Positions 10,888 to 21,788 of a stretch of DNA of 64,000 bases are shown piece by piece. The stretch is from Isoetes taiwanensis (taxonomy: Eukaryota; Streptophyta; Lycopodiopsida; Isoetales; Isoetaceae). The translations under genes were made by a program, and so were the position numbers. The notes beneath the pieces were generated by a model. It was not told the DNA's origin, searched no databases, and saw nothing but the letters and a program-made list of their open reading frames with translations. Where the stretch lies: contig JAJEKV010000072.1 of NCBI GenBank assembly GCA_021234155.1, forward strand, positions 2,292,436 to 2,356,435, read 5' to 3'. Every line of letters begins with the position of its first letter. Positions within the stretch are counted from its first letter, which is position 1.

Positions 10888-13235
10888 TTGGGGACATGGG
10901 GGACACCAAAATTGATCCACTATAGCGTGAATCCACCCACAAGTACAACCGAGGTTAATGTCGACAGAGGGCATAACCGAGTCCGGCAGATCCATTACCT
11001 CCGGAGGTATCTGATCCCAACAAGCCCTACAGAGGCCATGCTGTTAGCTCATGCAAGGCCCGATGGGGCACAACTAACCGAAAGCATACCGAGGCAGGAT
11101 ATGCTCGCACGGACAGCAGGCAGGGGCGTGACTTTCATCCTCAATGGCTCCATTGGCGCGATCTACGGACTCTGCCCTCACGCTGCTCCCGAATCCATCT
11201 CCATGTCTCAATGCGGGAGGTGGTGTGCACCTGCGCGTGAATGGAAGCAATCACCCCTGCGGCTTTTTTCATGGGTAGATGGGTGCGCAGGTAGTGGTGT
11301 GGGCCCCCGTGAGCATGGGATTAACTCCGCGTCGATAATTTGCCACCTTGACATGTGACAGCCTCCTCTGCGATCCCAAAGCTTGGCCATGAAGCAAGCA
11401 TCAAAGCTTGCTTCAAGGCGGTAGCGTTCCTTCGGTGTATGCACGGTCCACATCGTGTGCTGCACATTCCATAGCGAGAACCACTTTGGGCTTGCTTGTC
11501 TTTCCAGCCGGGCTTTGAGTCGCTGGGCCCCCGCCACTACCAAAGCAAGGTTGGGCAGGGCATCATCTATAGCCACCACCTTACGGAAGTAAATAATGTG
11601 GCGTTCAGTCGCAGACCCTCAGTAATGGAAGGAAGCTGTCTCTGGAGCAAGATCGATATGGGGACCGTGGATTTCACTCCCGGTGCACAGGCCAAGAAGG
11701 CCTTCGTACACCGCTCTAGATCGTTCCAAGTGGTGAGGGATATCAGCCCCCCATACGCTGCCCCATAGAGGAGGACAGGGTTCAACCAAGGCCACTGAAC
11801 AAGTGTGCGGTGACCCCATGCATACGGCTCGCCTTGTGGCGGTTGTTTTGCATTGCATCTGGGGCTTTTCCGGCTGCGGTGACCAGTAAACGATGGATGC
11901 ATCGGTGTGTGGTAGTAGAAAACTCAATGCCCAAATACTTATAAGACCGAGCCACCTCCACTACCTGCCCCTGGTAAGTGAATGAGGGGAAGGCGTGGGT
12001 GCCGGATGATGGGACCAAAAAGCACCTTGTCTTGGCCAAGTTAACTCTCATGTTTGAATTGGCGAAAGTGTCCAAAGCATCCGGGTGGCGTTGCATGTCC
12101 TCTCCGGGTATATGCGCGGCAGGTCAACATCATCGGCATATATGAGTTCTTGGGATTATGTGGTGCATCAAGTGGCGCCCTCCCTCCGCGTTTGCTCCTA
12201 GCCATTCTTCTATTTGGTCAATGTACAAGCCTAAGAGTCGGGGATAGAGGGCACCCCGGGCGCACCCCAATGCTACTAACAACGGGCTCCCAAAGCGGTG
12301 AGACAGACGGAGCAAGCCTCAGATAGTCGTATATAGCATTCTCGCAAGTCGGGGGGTCCCTAGCTGTCTCAATCTGTCCCACAACTTATCCCGAGGCAAT
12401 CGTGGTCAAAAAGCCTTTGCGAAATCCACAAAGCAGCAATGCATGCATTAAACGTTGATTAGGCTATCCTCTATGAGTGTTCGCAGAGTGAAGATATGGT
12501 CAATAGTAGAATGCAGGGGGCAGAAGCACACTGGCGTGAGCAGCACTTCTCCATCCCCTCGCCCAAAGTGTCAGTCGCCGCTCAGAATCCGGCAAGCAAC
12601 TTGGCAAAGACAGAAGCCCGACCATAATGGTACGATAGTTGGTCGGGCTGTGGGGGTCCCCCCGCTTTGTATATGGGCACAACTCTACCGGTAGTCGGTC
12701 GGGGAAGCCTTCTTGCAATGCCTATTGAAGAGGCCGAGAACCGGCACCATTGGGGGCCCGCCCCTTGAGAAGCTCTGGGCTGCATACCATCCAAATCATT
12801 TGCCTTCAGTTAGCGGTAGGCGTTGCAGGCCCATTATGACATCCCCTTCAGTAATGACCAGTGCTAGGGCCTTGGCTCAAGAAGGTACCGGTGCCCGGCT
12901 TCCCATTGGGTCATCTGATTCTTTGCAAGTATCTCACCCATTGTTAGGGTAATATTTTTGGGTGGGCAAATGCGGGCTTACTCAAGACCTTTCTCCGAGG
13001 AAGGCCCTAGGGTGGCGGTCTAGAAGACCAAACATCTGTTCTTTGGTGCTCACTTAAAGGTACACAGCTTTCTTGGTCTTGAGGAAGGAGGCGGTATTGG
13101 GGCGACTAGGCGAATGGTGGGGTCCGATCCCGACTCCTGCAATGGGGCCTCGTGACTACCACATTGCGCTCTGCGTCTCTGTTCATGGAGTCGGCGGGGG
13201 CGCACCAGTGTTGGTTGAGGTGGGTGAGGCATAGG
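10888..13235 (-). mobile_element. LINE reverse transcriptase, frameshifted, GC-rich
   Basis: On the minus strand, pieces of one reverse transcriptase appear in order. Around 12794-12500 is VPIYKAG....P..YR-like text (RT entry region), at 12140-12129 the catalytic YADD (context LIYADDVDL), at 12096-11782 NMRVNLAKTRCFLV and RSYKYLGIEFSTT, and at 11840-11570 NPVLLYGAAYGG with LERCTKAFLA. These match the palm, thumb and post-RT regions of non-LTR elements. Several frameshifts separate the pieces. I did not find an endonuclease, ORF1 or poly(A) tail. GC content is well above the flanks, and the change at about 10885 is abrupt. Confidence 0.7.
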
Positions 13236-14385
13236 GGCTGTGGTCGGGTCTGGGTGGTGGCGGCGGCGTGATATGATGTGTCATAGCGGGTGTTGCGTGT
13301 TGGGATACTGCAGGTTGGTGGGTTCCGTGGGGTTGGTGTGTTCTTTCTTTGTGGTTTACGTTCTCCGAGTCACGGAGCTCGGCTCTTGCAGGGGCGTTGT
13401 CATGTCTTGCCATCTCCGCATGCAATGGCGGTGCTCATGTGCCTCGGCACAGGAGGCCCTTGCCTTCTTTGAGCAGCGGCGAAGCTCTAGCCAGCTCCCG
13501 TCTGCGGTGCTAAATCCTTACTCGAAGCCTTCAGTTCTGCTGGCTAGCTTCCAGCGGCACTGGACTCTTTCTCTCCGATGGCGGCCTCGCAACCTCGGCA
13601 GGGACTGTGCTCCTCGTCTGCGTGTATAGCCCTCCTCAACCTCGGCACGGATCAGAGGCGAGATTCACGGTGTCTCACGCTCTACCGGTTGTCAGCGTCC
13701 GGCTTCCGCCATTTTGCCAACCACGGTGTTTTGCGCCCCCTCATATCTACAAGCTCCTGCTGGTATTGCTATGCGTCAGAATTGTAGCAAGTGGATGCTA
13801 TCATCACTTTTCGTGTATCGCGATCCTCCAATTACGTGATTCGTCGTTTTTGGCACCAAGCTGCTGCGCAACATCGGATGTTATGTTCTCCACCTCTTTG
13901 TCCCGGGAGGCACGCAAGGCGTGCACTGTTGGCCTCAACCCTCGCTTTGGATCGGCTCCAAGGTTCATTTGGCGGATTGCCCGTGTGGCCCTACTGTCGG
14001 GTCGATTGGGCCTTGGCTCAGCCTCCTCTTCATGGAAGGCGTCTCTCCCCTGCGAGGCCTCTTCCTTGGTGGCCCCGCTTCATGGTCTTCCCGAGAGGGC
14101 TGGCTGCGTGGGGTCAACCCGTGGTTGGTGTGTTTTAGGCCTTCCGGGATGGGTTGGTGTGGTGCGAGGTAGCTCACCAACCAAGTGTGGGTCCACCTGC
14201 GGATCGTGTCTGTGGCCATGACTTGGGGTATGACTTGGGCCTGACGGGTCAAACGGGGTTTTAGGTAGGCTATGGCGGGGGCTTATCAGTCCGGGGGGCT
14301 AGGCGTGCCGTGTGGTGGTTTGTGGCCTGGCTAGGCAAAGGCCAAGAGGCGCTTGGTTGGGCTATGGCAATGTCGTAGATGTTGG
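13236..14385. other. GC-rich block of unknown nature next to the LINE
   Basis: Composition is like the LINE at 10.9-13.2 kb, so it may be its 5' part. I could not find endonuclease motifs (GDFN, SDH) on the minus strand. Several long open frames on both strands are the expected effect of high GC. No function is claimed. Confidence 0.3.
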
Positions 14386-14504
14386 AGCCTAGCTCAACAT
14401 TAATTTGTATGCTCGACTACCCAAATTAGGGTTGGGAGCAAAGGGGCTGAAAGGGGCAAAAAAAGGAAAGTGGCTAATAGACTCCTGGATATCACGGTGT
14501 GTAC

Positions 14505-15255
14505 CGCACGCCACAAAAACCCTAGCACACAGCCCGAAAAGTGCAGATTTGAGCACTGAAACAAAGACAAGCATGCAGGTATCATACACCGTTGGAAATC
14601 TCTCTGAACCAGCTTTCCAACAAGCCCAAAGCACATGAAAATCGACACGGATATGAGAGATACAAATCCGTCGGAAGTGTCTACCGGTTGCCACGTAAAC
14701 CCTAGCACACAGCCGGAAAAGTGCCAATTTGAGCATAGAAACAAAGCCAAGCATGCAGGTACCATACATCGTTGGAAAGATCTCTGAACCAGCTTTCCAA
14801 CAAGCCCAAGCACATGAAAATCGACCTTTGGATGTGAGAGCTATGACCGATCAAAATTTCTTTTGCAAAGAGAGACCAATCGAATACTTACTAAAACATA
14901 CGCCAATCCCTATATTGGTGTCGGACTTTCATCAACAACACCATCAGGAACTAGGGTATGAATTAGTAAAACATTCTCGTAACCTTCAATAAGAGTACAA
15001 CGCACACCTTTCAACACCGCGTGGCCAAGGCCAACAACGACATCAGGCGAGGGCTATATTTCTCAAAGAAGGAAGAAGAAGGGCTGCCACAAAAACCCTA
15101 GCACACAGCCCGGAAAAGTGCAGATTTGAGCACTGAAACAAAGACAAGCATGCAGGTATCATACACCTTGTAAAGCTCTCTGAACCAGCTTTCCAACAAG
15201 CCCAAGCACATGAAAATCTGACACCGGATGTGAGAGATACAGTCCGTCGAAGTGA
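14505..15255. repeat. Three copies of a 170-bp LTR-like repeat
   Basis: Units at about 14508-14680, 14690-14860 and 15082-15255 share CCCTAGCACACAGCC, AAGCATGCAGGTA.CATACA, CTCTGAACCAGCTTTCC and CAACAAGCCCAAGCACATGA. Units 1 and 2 abut; unit 3 follows about 220 bp of unrelated sequence. The phrase resembles LTR-type non-coding sequence, but no element body is attached. Confidence 0.65.
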
Positions 15256-15645
15256 CCATATACACAAGGATCTCATTTAGAAAGCAAGGCCAACTAACTA
15301 TTGCTATACAATGGATGCAACGAAGCATGTCATCATCTTCCACTATAATGGCAAGGGTTAGGCAAATGCTTTGCCACATATGGGTGTAAGGGCAGGACAT
15401 TTGTTTACATATCTAATTATGGCAGCACAATATAGATGAAGCATGACATTTGTTTGCATAATATGGCGGCACTATGATAAGTCGATGAACTTAACATATG
15501 TGATGCACTTGCAACCTTCAACAAGTAGGAAACTTCCAAAAGGGGGCACATAAGACGGCGAACCGTCGCAATGTAGTATACATATGGATGGGGGCAAAAA
15601 AAGTGCTAAAACTCAAAGGAGAGGTGAAGCGGAGAACACATTACA

Positions 15646-15885
15646 ATGGCAAGTTATCATATCAAGGCTTTGGTACTTATCATGGCACTGCTCATGTGTG
15701 TTGTTGTGAAGGAAGTGGAATGTGATTGCCCTAGCAAAAGAGGGACTTGCTTTTTTGGCGGTTGCTATGATTATTGTAGCATTTGTCATGACGATCAGCA
15801 TGGAGGTTGTGTTGTTTGCCCATGCAGAGGGAGATGCAGCCTAGGCACCTGTATTTGTCAGGGCCATTGCGACCCTTGTTCTTAA
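15646..15885 (+). CDS. Secreted cysteine-rich peptide, copy 1
   Basis: A 79-residue intronless frame. Residues 1 to about 26 form a signal peptide (MASYHIKALVLIMALLMCVV, then KEVEC), predicting secretion. The mature part of roughly 53 residues has 13 cysteines, with CSIC, CVVCPC and CICQGHC spacings, rich in Gly and Asp. It does not match the defensin, thionin or LTP cysteine patterns I know. A defence or signalling role is only inferred from architecture. The start is the first ATG after a purine-rich leader (GGTGAAGCGGAGAACACATT). AATAA-type polyadenylation signals lie at about 15919-15938. Purifying constraint is suggested by the near-identity with copy 2. Confidence 0.8.
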   Translation: MASYHIKALVLIMALLMCVVVKEVECDCPSKRGTCFFGGCYDYCSICHDDQHGGCVVCPCRGRCSLGTCICQGHCDPCS

Positions 15886-16159
15886 ATTGAGTTATTTGGC
15901 ATCTACCGTTGTCAATTATAATAATGCATAATAAATAAAATGTCTCTAGTTGCGATGGCTTCAATTTTGAGCAGCGCCAGGTTTGCTTCCTTTTTTTTTT
16001 ATTTTTAATCTTTTATGTTGTCATATATCATGTTCATAAGTAATGCCAACTTTTTCTCTCATTACCAAGTAACGTGGGTATGTTGTCTTGCATCCCACGC
16101 GTATTATTTTCTATTTCCCAATAGTCATGTTCTTCATCACTTATAGACTAAAATTCTGC

Positions 16160-16255
16160 TTTCATCGTGTATTTCTTTGAGAACATGCGAGATTTGAACC
16201 CGCACTATTGTCTTGTATTTCAGTGTTCTTAGGATACATGGAGGCTATGATCAAC
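16160..16255 (-). ncRNA. tRNA-derived pseudogene/SINE-like motif, copy 1
   Basis: On the minus strand, GGTTCAAATCTCGC gives a B-box/T-arm signature, and TGGTAGTTGATCATAG about 55 nt upstream resembles an A box. The acceptor stem is not complete, so this is a relic or SINE head, not a working tRNA. It recurs with unit 2 at 18160-18250, where the T stem is better preserved. Confidence 0.35.
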
Positions 16256-16274
16256 TACCATGGGATTTCCACTA

Positions 16275-17155
16275 TTATGAGCAACCCATAATGCGACATC
16301 ACCCTTTTTTTTTAAGGGCGCCAAACTTTATTCCACATTTTAAAGAAGTACATGTATAATTGCAAAGGCAGGAATAAAATTCCAGCAGAAAAAGATAATC
16401 CATTGAGTGAAGCAATCTGCTTATGCAAAAGATAATATACCAAAATATTCCTCAAAAATCAAGTGTTTCTTCTTAGAAGCAAGCTAAGAAGAACTCCACC
16501 AATCTATTTTTTGCCTCGTGAAGAACTTTGTCAGCACAAATTGTTAAGCCTTTGAAGATGCACCAACGCTGCCTTTTCTAAATAGACCACAACAACCAAC
16601 CTGAAGCTAAATGGAAGCTTGCTGCTACAACCTGTTCCAAGTGGAAGGATAAATAGCAAGAAGCATCTGCTGGCTAATCAAGAACATATAACCACGACTA
16701 AACTGTCCCAACTTGGTCGCATAGAAAAAACAATGCTCGAGAGTCTCAAGTTGCCGCATATACAATGGGCAAAGTTCCGAAATTTGGGGAGCCTTACCCC
16801 ATAAATTAGCAAAATTTTGAGCAAAGAAAATGATCCTTAAAGAAGATTCTTTTTTTTTTGGTTAAAAATTCCTTTGTCTGGTGTTTCCATGCTATTCTTC
16901 TGTTCGAAATGCAATTTGTAATATCTTCATTCATGGTTTCTCGCAGTTTGGTCATATAATATGTTTGTAGATGATGTTGCAAGTTGTTCATTTCAAGTGT
17001 TAGCGTAGGGGAGTGAGAGGGAAAATCAGTTGTATGTATACAATGCTCCGGGGTGGATTACCTCATAAGAATAAATTCATCAATACAATATTCTAACATG
17101 GGGGTTATTTTGCATTGGGAATGAAAGTTGGCCCCCACATTTTTGCTCAGCAAGT
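16275..17155 (-). mobile_element. LINE 3' fragment (zf-RVT), second copy
   Basis: Matches 810-1690: same zf-RVT region on the minus strand (AWKHQTKEFLTKK and a Cys cluster further on) and a T run at about 16306-16316 as the poly(A) tail. It lies between the two units carrying the peptide gene. About 20 bp outside the tail (CAACCCATAATGCGACATCA) is shared with the other copies, so it moved by duplication, not by fresh retrotransposition. Confidence 0.7.
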
Positions 17156-17542
17156 CACATTGTCGTGCTCCAAGTAGAAAGCAAGGCCACCTAACTATTG
17201 CTATACAATGGATGCAAGGAAGCATGTCACCATCTTCCACTATAATGGCAAGGGTTAGGCAAATGCTTTGCCATATATGGGTGTAAGGGCATGACATTTG
17301 TTTACATATCTAATTATGGCAGCACCATATAGATGAAGCATGACATTTGTTTGCATAATATGGCGGCACTATGATAAGTCGATGAACTTAACATATGTGA
17401 TGCACTTGCAACCTTCAACAAGTAGGAAACTTCCAAAGGGGGGCACATAAGACGGCGAGCCGTCGCAATGTAGTATACATATGGATGGGGGCAAAAAAAG
17501 TCCTAAAACTCAAAGGAGAGGTGAAGCGGAGAACACATTACA

Positions 17543-17782
17543 ATGGCAAGTTATCATATCAAGGCTTTGGTACTTATCATGGCACTTCTCATGTGTGTTG
17601 TTGTGAAGGAAGTGGAATGTGATTGCCCTAGCAAAAGAGGGACTTGCTTTTTTGGCGGTTGCTATGATTATTGTAGCATTTGTCATGACGATCAGCATGG
17701 AGGTTGTGTTGTTTGCCCACGCGGAGGGAGATGCAGCCTAGGCACCTGTATTTGTCAGGGCCATTGCGACCCTTGTTCTTAA
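17543..17782 (+). CDS. Secreted cysteine-rich peptide, copy 2
   Basis: Same 79-residue plan as copy 1: signal peptide of about 26 residues and a Cys-rich mature part. By eye the coding regions differ at three bases: one silent, and two in adjacent codons that turn Cys-Arg into Arg-Gly in the CVVCPC region. Copy 2 therefore has 12 mature cysteines where copy 1 has 13. An even number allows full disulfide pairing, so copy 2 may be the stable form, or the extra Cys of copy 1 may allow dimers; both are inference. AATAA signals follow at about 17816-17836. Upstream sequence is also duplicated, so both copies may share a promoter. Confidence 0.8.
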   Translation: MASYHIKALVLIMALLMCVVVKEVECDCPSKRGTCFFGGCYDYCSICHDDQHGGCVVCPRGGRCSLGTCICQGHCDPCS

Positions 17783-18159
17783 ATTGAGTTATTTGGCATC
17801 TACCATTTTCAATTATAATAATGCATAATAAATAAAATGTCTCTAGTTGCGATGGCTTCAATTTTGAGCAGCGCCATGCTTGCTTTTTGCCCCTTTTTTT
17901 TTTTTTTTTTAATCTTTATGTTGTCACATATCATGCTCATAAGTCGTGCCAACTTTTTCTCTCATTATCAAATAAGGTGGGTATGCTTTCTTGCATCCCA
18001 CACTTATTATTTTGAACTAGAATGAAAATTGCCTCTATAAAACCTATTTAAACATATAACAAATTTATCACGGCGGCCAAAGCCGCCGCAAACACTTCTC
18101 TTTCCCAATAGTCATGTTCTCCATTACTTATAGGCTAAAATTCTGCTTGGATCGTGTAT

Positions 18160-18250
18160 TAATTCGAGAACATGCGGGATTTGAACCCGCACTATTGTCT
18201 TGTGTTTCACTGTTCTTAGGATACATGGAAGCCATGGTCAACGACCATGG
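18160..18250 (-). ncRNA. tRNA-derived pseudogene/SINE-like motif, copy 2
   Basis: Minus strand GTGCGGGTTCAAATCCCGCA is a perfect T-arm (5-bp stem GCGGG/CCCGC with a TTCAAAT loop). The 5' half is poorly tRNA-like and the acceptor stem lacks a partner, so it is not called as a tRNA gene. Confidence 0.4.
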
Positions 18251-18854
18251 GAGCATTTTTTATTTTCTAATTTCTTTCTAGTGCTTTGTATTTTTGCACT
18301 GTCCGTTGATATGGAAAAATCAATATGTTTTAAATCAAACGCCAGTCAAGCATTTAAGTTAGGACAACCCATTCACCAAAAGTTAATGGTGCTTTTTGTT
18401 TATGATGCTTTTGCTCCATTGTAAAGATCTATGCTTCCCTCTTTTTGGTGGACTTCTTAGCACTCAATAGACTATAGTTCATATGTGATGGAAGATCCAT
18501 ATAGGTCATTGATGGGTTTGTTCAATATTCAAAAGCCATTTGGTGTTCCTTGGCATATTATATTTAATGTCGTTGAATGAATGGATGGCTATTGTACGGT
18601 TTTGTGAACTGGAAATAAAAGTTGGCTTATATTTCAAAGTCCAGCGGTTTTATCCATGTCTAAAATGGAAGATGAGAATAGGTGATATATGTGTAACGCG
18701 GTAAGCCATTGAAACATATGTTACCAAACCAATAAACGGAACCATAAATCATTCTCTTAATCATTTTCTCTTAATCATTTTAGAAGCACAAAATTACCAC
18801 TAGCATTAGCATTATCTTTTTGTTGGTAGTCTTTTAATATTTGGTTATTGTGTT
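18251..18854. other. Spacer without recognisable gene
   Basis: AT-rich. Short frames only (for example 18200-18424), with no recognisable domain. Confidence 0.4.
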
Positions 18855-18978
18855 TGGTGATGGGGCCTAGTCCCCAGGTTTTAGATGGGTTGTTGCCCTT
18901 GCATGTGCCGTCCCATAACCCGTTGGGTTCCCGTGGACGTAAAAATTCATCTTATCTTATCTTATCTTATCTTATCTT
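18855..18978 (+). mobile_element. LINE 3' end with (TTATC)n tail
   Basis: Contains GATGGGGCCTAGTCCCC and CCCATAACCCGTTGGGTTCC, then CGTGGACGTAAAAATTC, and ends in about five TTATC units (18953-18977). It is a plus-strand copy of the 3' terminus seen at 2004 and 41640. Confidence 0.6.
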
Positions 18979-19489
18979 AATCATTTTTGTGTTGAGGCTT
19001 TGCTTTTGAGGAGTGGTGTAAGGCTGAGTGCCTTAATAATATACCTTAGATATGTAGTTACATGAGGCTCAGCTCGAAAGTTTAATTCTATGAGTAAAAA
19101 ATATACATTAATTTTATTCCATGCTTGAATAAGGATTGCTGTCTTTTTCTTGCCACAAATTAACCATTGTATTGCATGGATCTGCATCCCCGCAATACAG
19201 AATAAAATACATATATCAACATTTTTCCATTCGCAAAATTAAATGTGTATCCATTAATATGCGGACACACCTCCCACTCTCATAAGACAGGATTGATAGC
19301 TCTCATGATTTGAGGTTGCAAAAGTAGAAAACCCCGCTAGAATGATAGTTGCATATTCTTCAACTACACACATAAGAAGATTTAGTGCATGACAAATTAA
19401 AACTATTGCATCTCAAATATATAAAGGTCAAAATTGATAAAGATGCGCAACTCAAAATAGATGGCGTGGCTTACCCTGCCATCCAAGCA
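18979..19489. other. Spacer without recognisable gene
   Basis: AT-rich non-coding sequence. No domain-bearing frame and no clear element ends. Confidence 0.4.
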
Positions 19490-19524
19490 GCAATGTATGG
19501 TGGTTTTGTAATTTAGTGGCCAGG

Positions 19525-19640
19525 TTTTGTACTGGAAATAGATGCCCTGCGACATGGTCTGCAAACAAAGTGCAATTTGCTTGTAGTAGAAATAGATGCC
19601 CTTGCAACATGGGCTGCAAACAAAGTTCAATTTAATATCC
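19525..19640. repeat. Two-unit short tandem repeat
   Basis: GAAATAGATGCCCT.GC.ACATG followed by G.CTGCAAACAAAGT.CAATTT occurs twice in succession with few differences. Non-coding. Confidence 0.6.
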
Positions 19641-19718
19641 AATCAAAATGCAATTTAAGATCCAAGCAACGATCAAATTTAAGTTCCATCAAGTATCTAT
19701 AAAATATAGAGCTAGTTA

Positions 19719-21003
19719 AACAGTTCATTATCTAACTAATTCTAAAAACGTAGTAGAATAAATAAATTAACGCTGACTGGAGAACAAAATTGACTATATC
19801 TTGCAGCTTCAACATGTCGAAGGCAGGGCGACTTTCTAAGGCAGGTTCTGTCAAACAAGAAAGAGAAAAGGCTGAAGGATTGACATCAGGATATTGCAAA
19901 ACATGCACAACAGAAATATTACAATTAATAGCTAAATCTATGCATAACTGATATTTGGACATTAATCTATAAAAGAACTATAAAATGATCATTGGCCACC
20001 AAAACATTATTTATGCAGATTCAATGTAAGAATCAAAATTTTCAGATAAGAACCGCCACCCCTAATAGCCAGCTTCGAATGAATCTGTAAAAAAAAAAGT
20101 AACACAACCTTCATATACAATTTATTCTTTGGAAAGGAACAAAAACATTACAGTTGCACCATCACATAGCTAAAGCTTATGCATGCATAATATTTGGAGA
20201 TTAATATACACATATCTCCTATTCGGACATTTCTTGATTGCACCATTGTTAGTTGTACACAATCTTCATATAAAAAACTTGTTCCCAACATTCATTTCCT
20301 TGTTGAAGCCCTTAGAAAAATGACCAAGCATAAGAAGACTGGTGTTGAGCTGCTTCGACACGTCTATTATAATCAATCAGGTGAATTGTTCATCTGCAGG
20401 CATGATGTAGCAAGTGAGCATGAGATATAGATGCAGAGATGTTCATTAAGGTGCATAGTCCAAGCATATATATGACATACATATAATTATAGTGAATGAA
20501 ATGTGCCTATGTAAGGGAGAAACACAATTTGAATGCAATAGAAACGACCTAGCCTTTTCTCCAACGAGGGCAACCCATAATGCGACATCACTTTTTGTTT
20601 TTTCTTTTTTAAGGGCGCCAAACTTTATTCCACATTTTAAAGAAGTACATGTATAATTGCAAAGGTAGGAATAAAATCCCAGCAGACAAAGATAATCCAT
20701 TGAGTGAAGCAACATGCTTATGCAAAAGATAATATACCAAAATATTCCTCAAAAATCAAGTGTTTCTTCTTAGAAGCAAGCTAAGAAGAACTCCACCAAT
20801 CTATTTTTTGCCTCCTGGAGAACTTTGTCAGCACAAATTGTTAAGCCTTTGAAGATGCACCAACACTGTCTTTTCTAAATAGACCACAACAACCAACCTG
20901 AAGTTAAATGGAAGCTTGCTGTTGTAACCTGTTCCAAGTGGAAGGATAAATAGCAAGAAGCACATGCTGGCTAATTAAGGCCATATAACCACGACCAAAC
21001 TGC
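19719..21003. repeat. Segmental duplication, copy B
   Basis: Near-identical to 1-1228. It ends abruptly at 21003 inside the LINE fragment (after ACGACCAAACTGC), whereas copy A continues. The LINE 3' part is at about 20590-21003. Confidence 0.85.
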
Positions 21004-21788
21004 TTCCATAATCACTTGAAATTATGGTATACAAAAAACATGCTTTTGAAGCGGATTTAAAGAATATAAACTTCATTCATTATCTGATTTAGATTATTAA
21101 GGAAACAAGTCTACAGTATGTATATTTTATGGAATCTGCTATTAAATTGTGAATCAGGATAACCATCTAGATTTGGGATGAAGAAATTGGTTCTCATCTA
21201 ATGGTACAACCCTGGGACCAATTTGAGATGATTATGATGCTAAGAATGTCACTATTCCAGTTTTCTTTCTTGTTAGCGTTATCTCAGGGCAAAAGGATAC
21301 AATTGGTGATCAGTGATAAACTGAGAGACCCAATGTACCTTTTGGCCCTTGCACATTTACCGTTTTCACGCTAATTGTGTATTGATTGGCTGCAGGTACG
21401 GGTTCTCTCCTCTAATTGTCTCGCTTTTGCTGTTAGAGTTGGCGTTAATGCGGAAATGATAACTGGAGACGAGAGAGATAGAACTATGAAATACAGGAAT
21501 GTAACTATTACTTTATACTTCATATATTTGACATTTTACACTTTCTACTGTGCAATTTACAATTTATACTCTACACGTTACACTTCAGATTATATTTAAT
21601 ATCTTACGCTTTCAAATTCATGTGATAATGATGATAAGATCGAAAGTTAAGTTATATTGTGAAAGGTTGAATATACTAAGTGGTAATGGAAGTAGGAGTA
21701 CCTGATGTGGCCTGACATAAAAGACCAGGGTAGATATTGGGAGACATGTCCTTACTTTGAACGAGGCTTTTAAATGTTTTTTTTGCAT
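21004..21788. other. Spacer; possible orphan exon at 21401-21500
   Basis: Mostly non-coding. At about 21396 a TGGCTGCAG acceptor-like site precedes a frame containing GVNAEMITGDERDRTMKY. The MITGD phrase recalls P-type ATPases, but the rest does not fit and no neighbouring exon is found, so no gene is called. Confidence 0.2.

Larger units (their letters stand above)
15270..16265. repeat. Tandem duplication unit 1 (carries peptide gene 1)
   Basis: Matches 17170-18250 through upstream sequence, gene, 3' flank and a tRNA-like motif. The second unit has a short extra stretch at about 18030-18095 containing ACGGCGGCCAAAGCCGCCG. A LINE fragment (16275-17155) separates the units. Confidence 0.8.
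17170..18250. repeat. Tandem duplication unit 2 (carries peptide gene 2)
   Basis: Partner of 15270-16265; see that entry. Similarity begins at AGAAAGCAAGGCCA.CTAAC and runs past the peptide gene to the tRNA-like motif. Confidence 0.8.

Noticed and set aside
11567-11927. Two separate overlapping minus-strand genes at 11567-11902 and 11619-11927
   Set aside because: One is the LINE post-RT region (NPVLLYGAAYGG) and the other its shadow frame.
13607-14221. 204-residue frame on the plus strand
   Set aside because: Lies in a GC-rich block where long chance frames are expected on both strands; no domain.
18160-18250. Functional tRNA gene
   Set aside because: The T-arm is good, but the acceptor stem does not close and the D-arm is poor; kept as tRNA-derived relic only.
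21375-21599. P-type ATPase exon (MITGD phrase)
   Set aside because: The surrounding residues do not fit the family, and no flanking exon or transmembrane segment was found.
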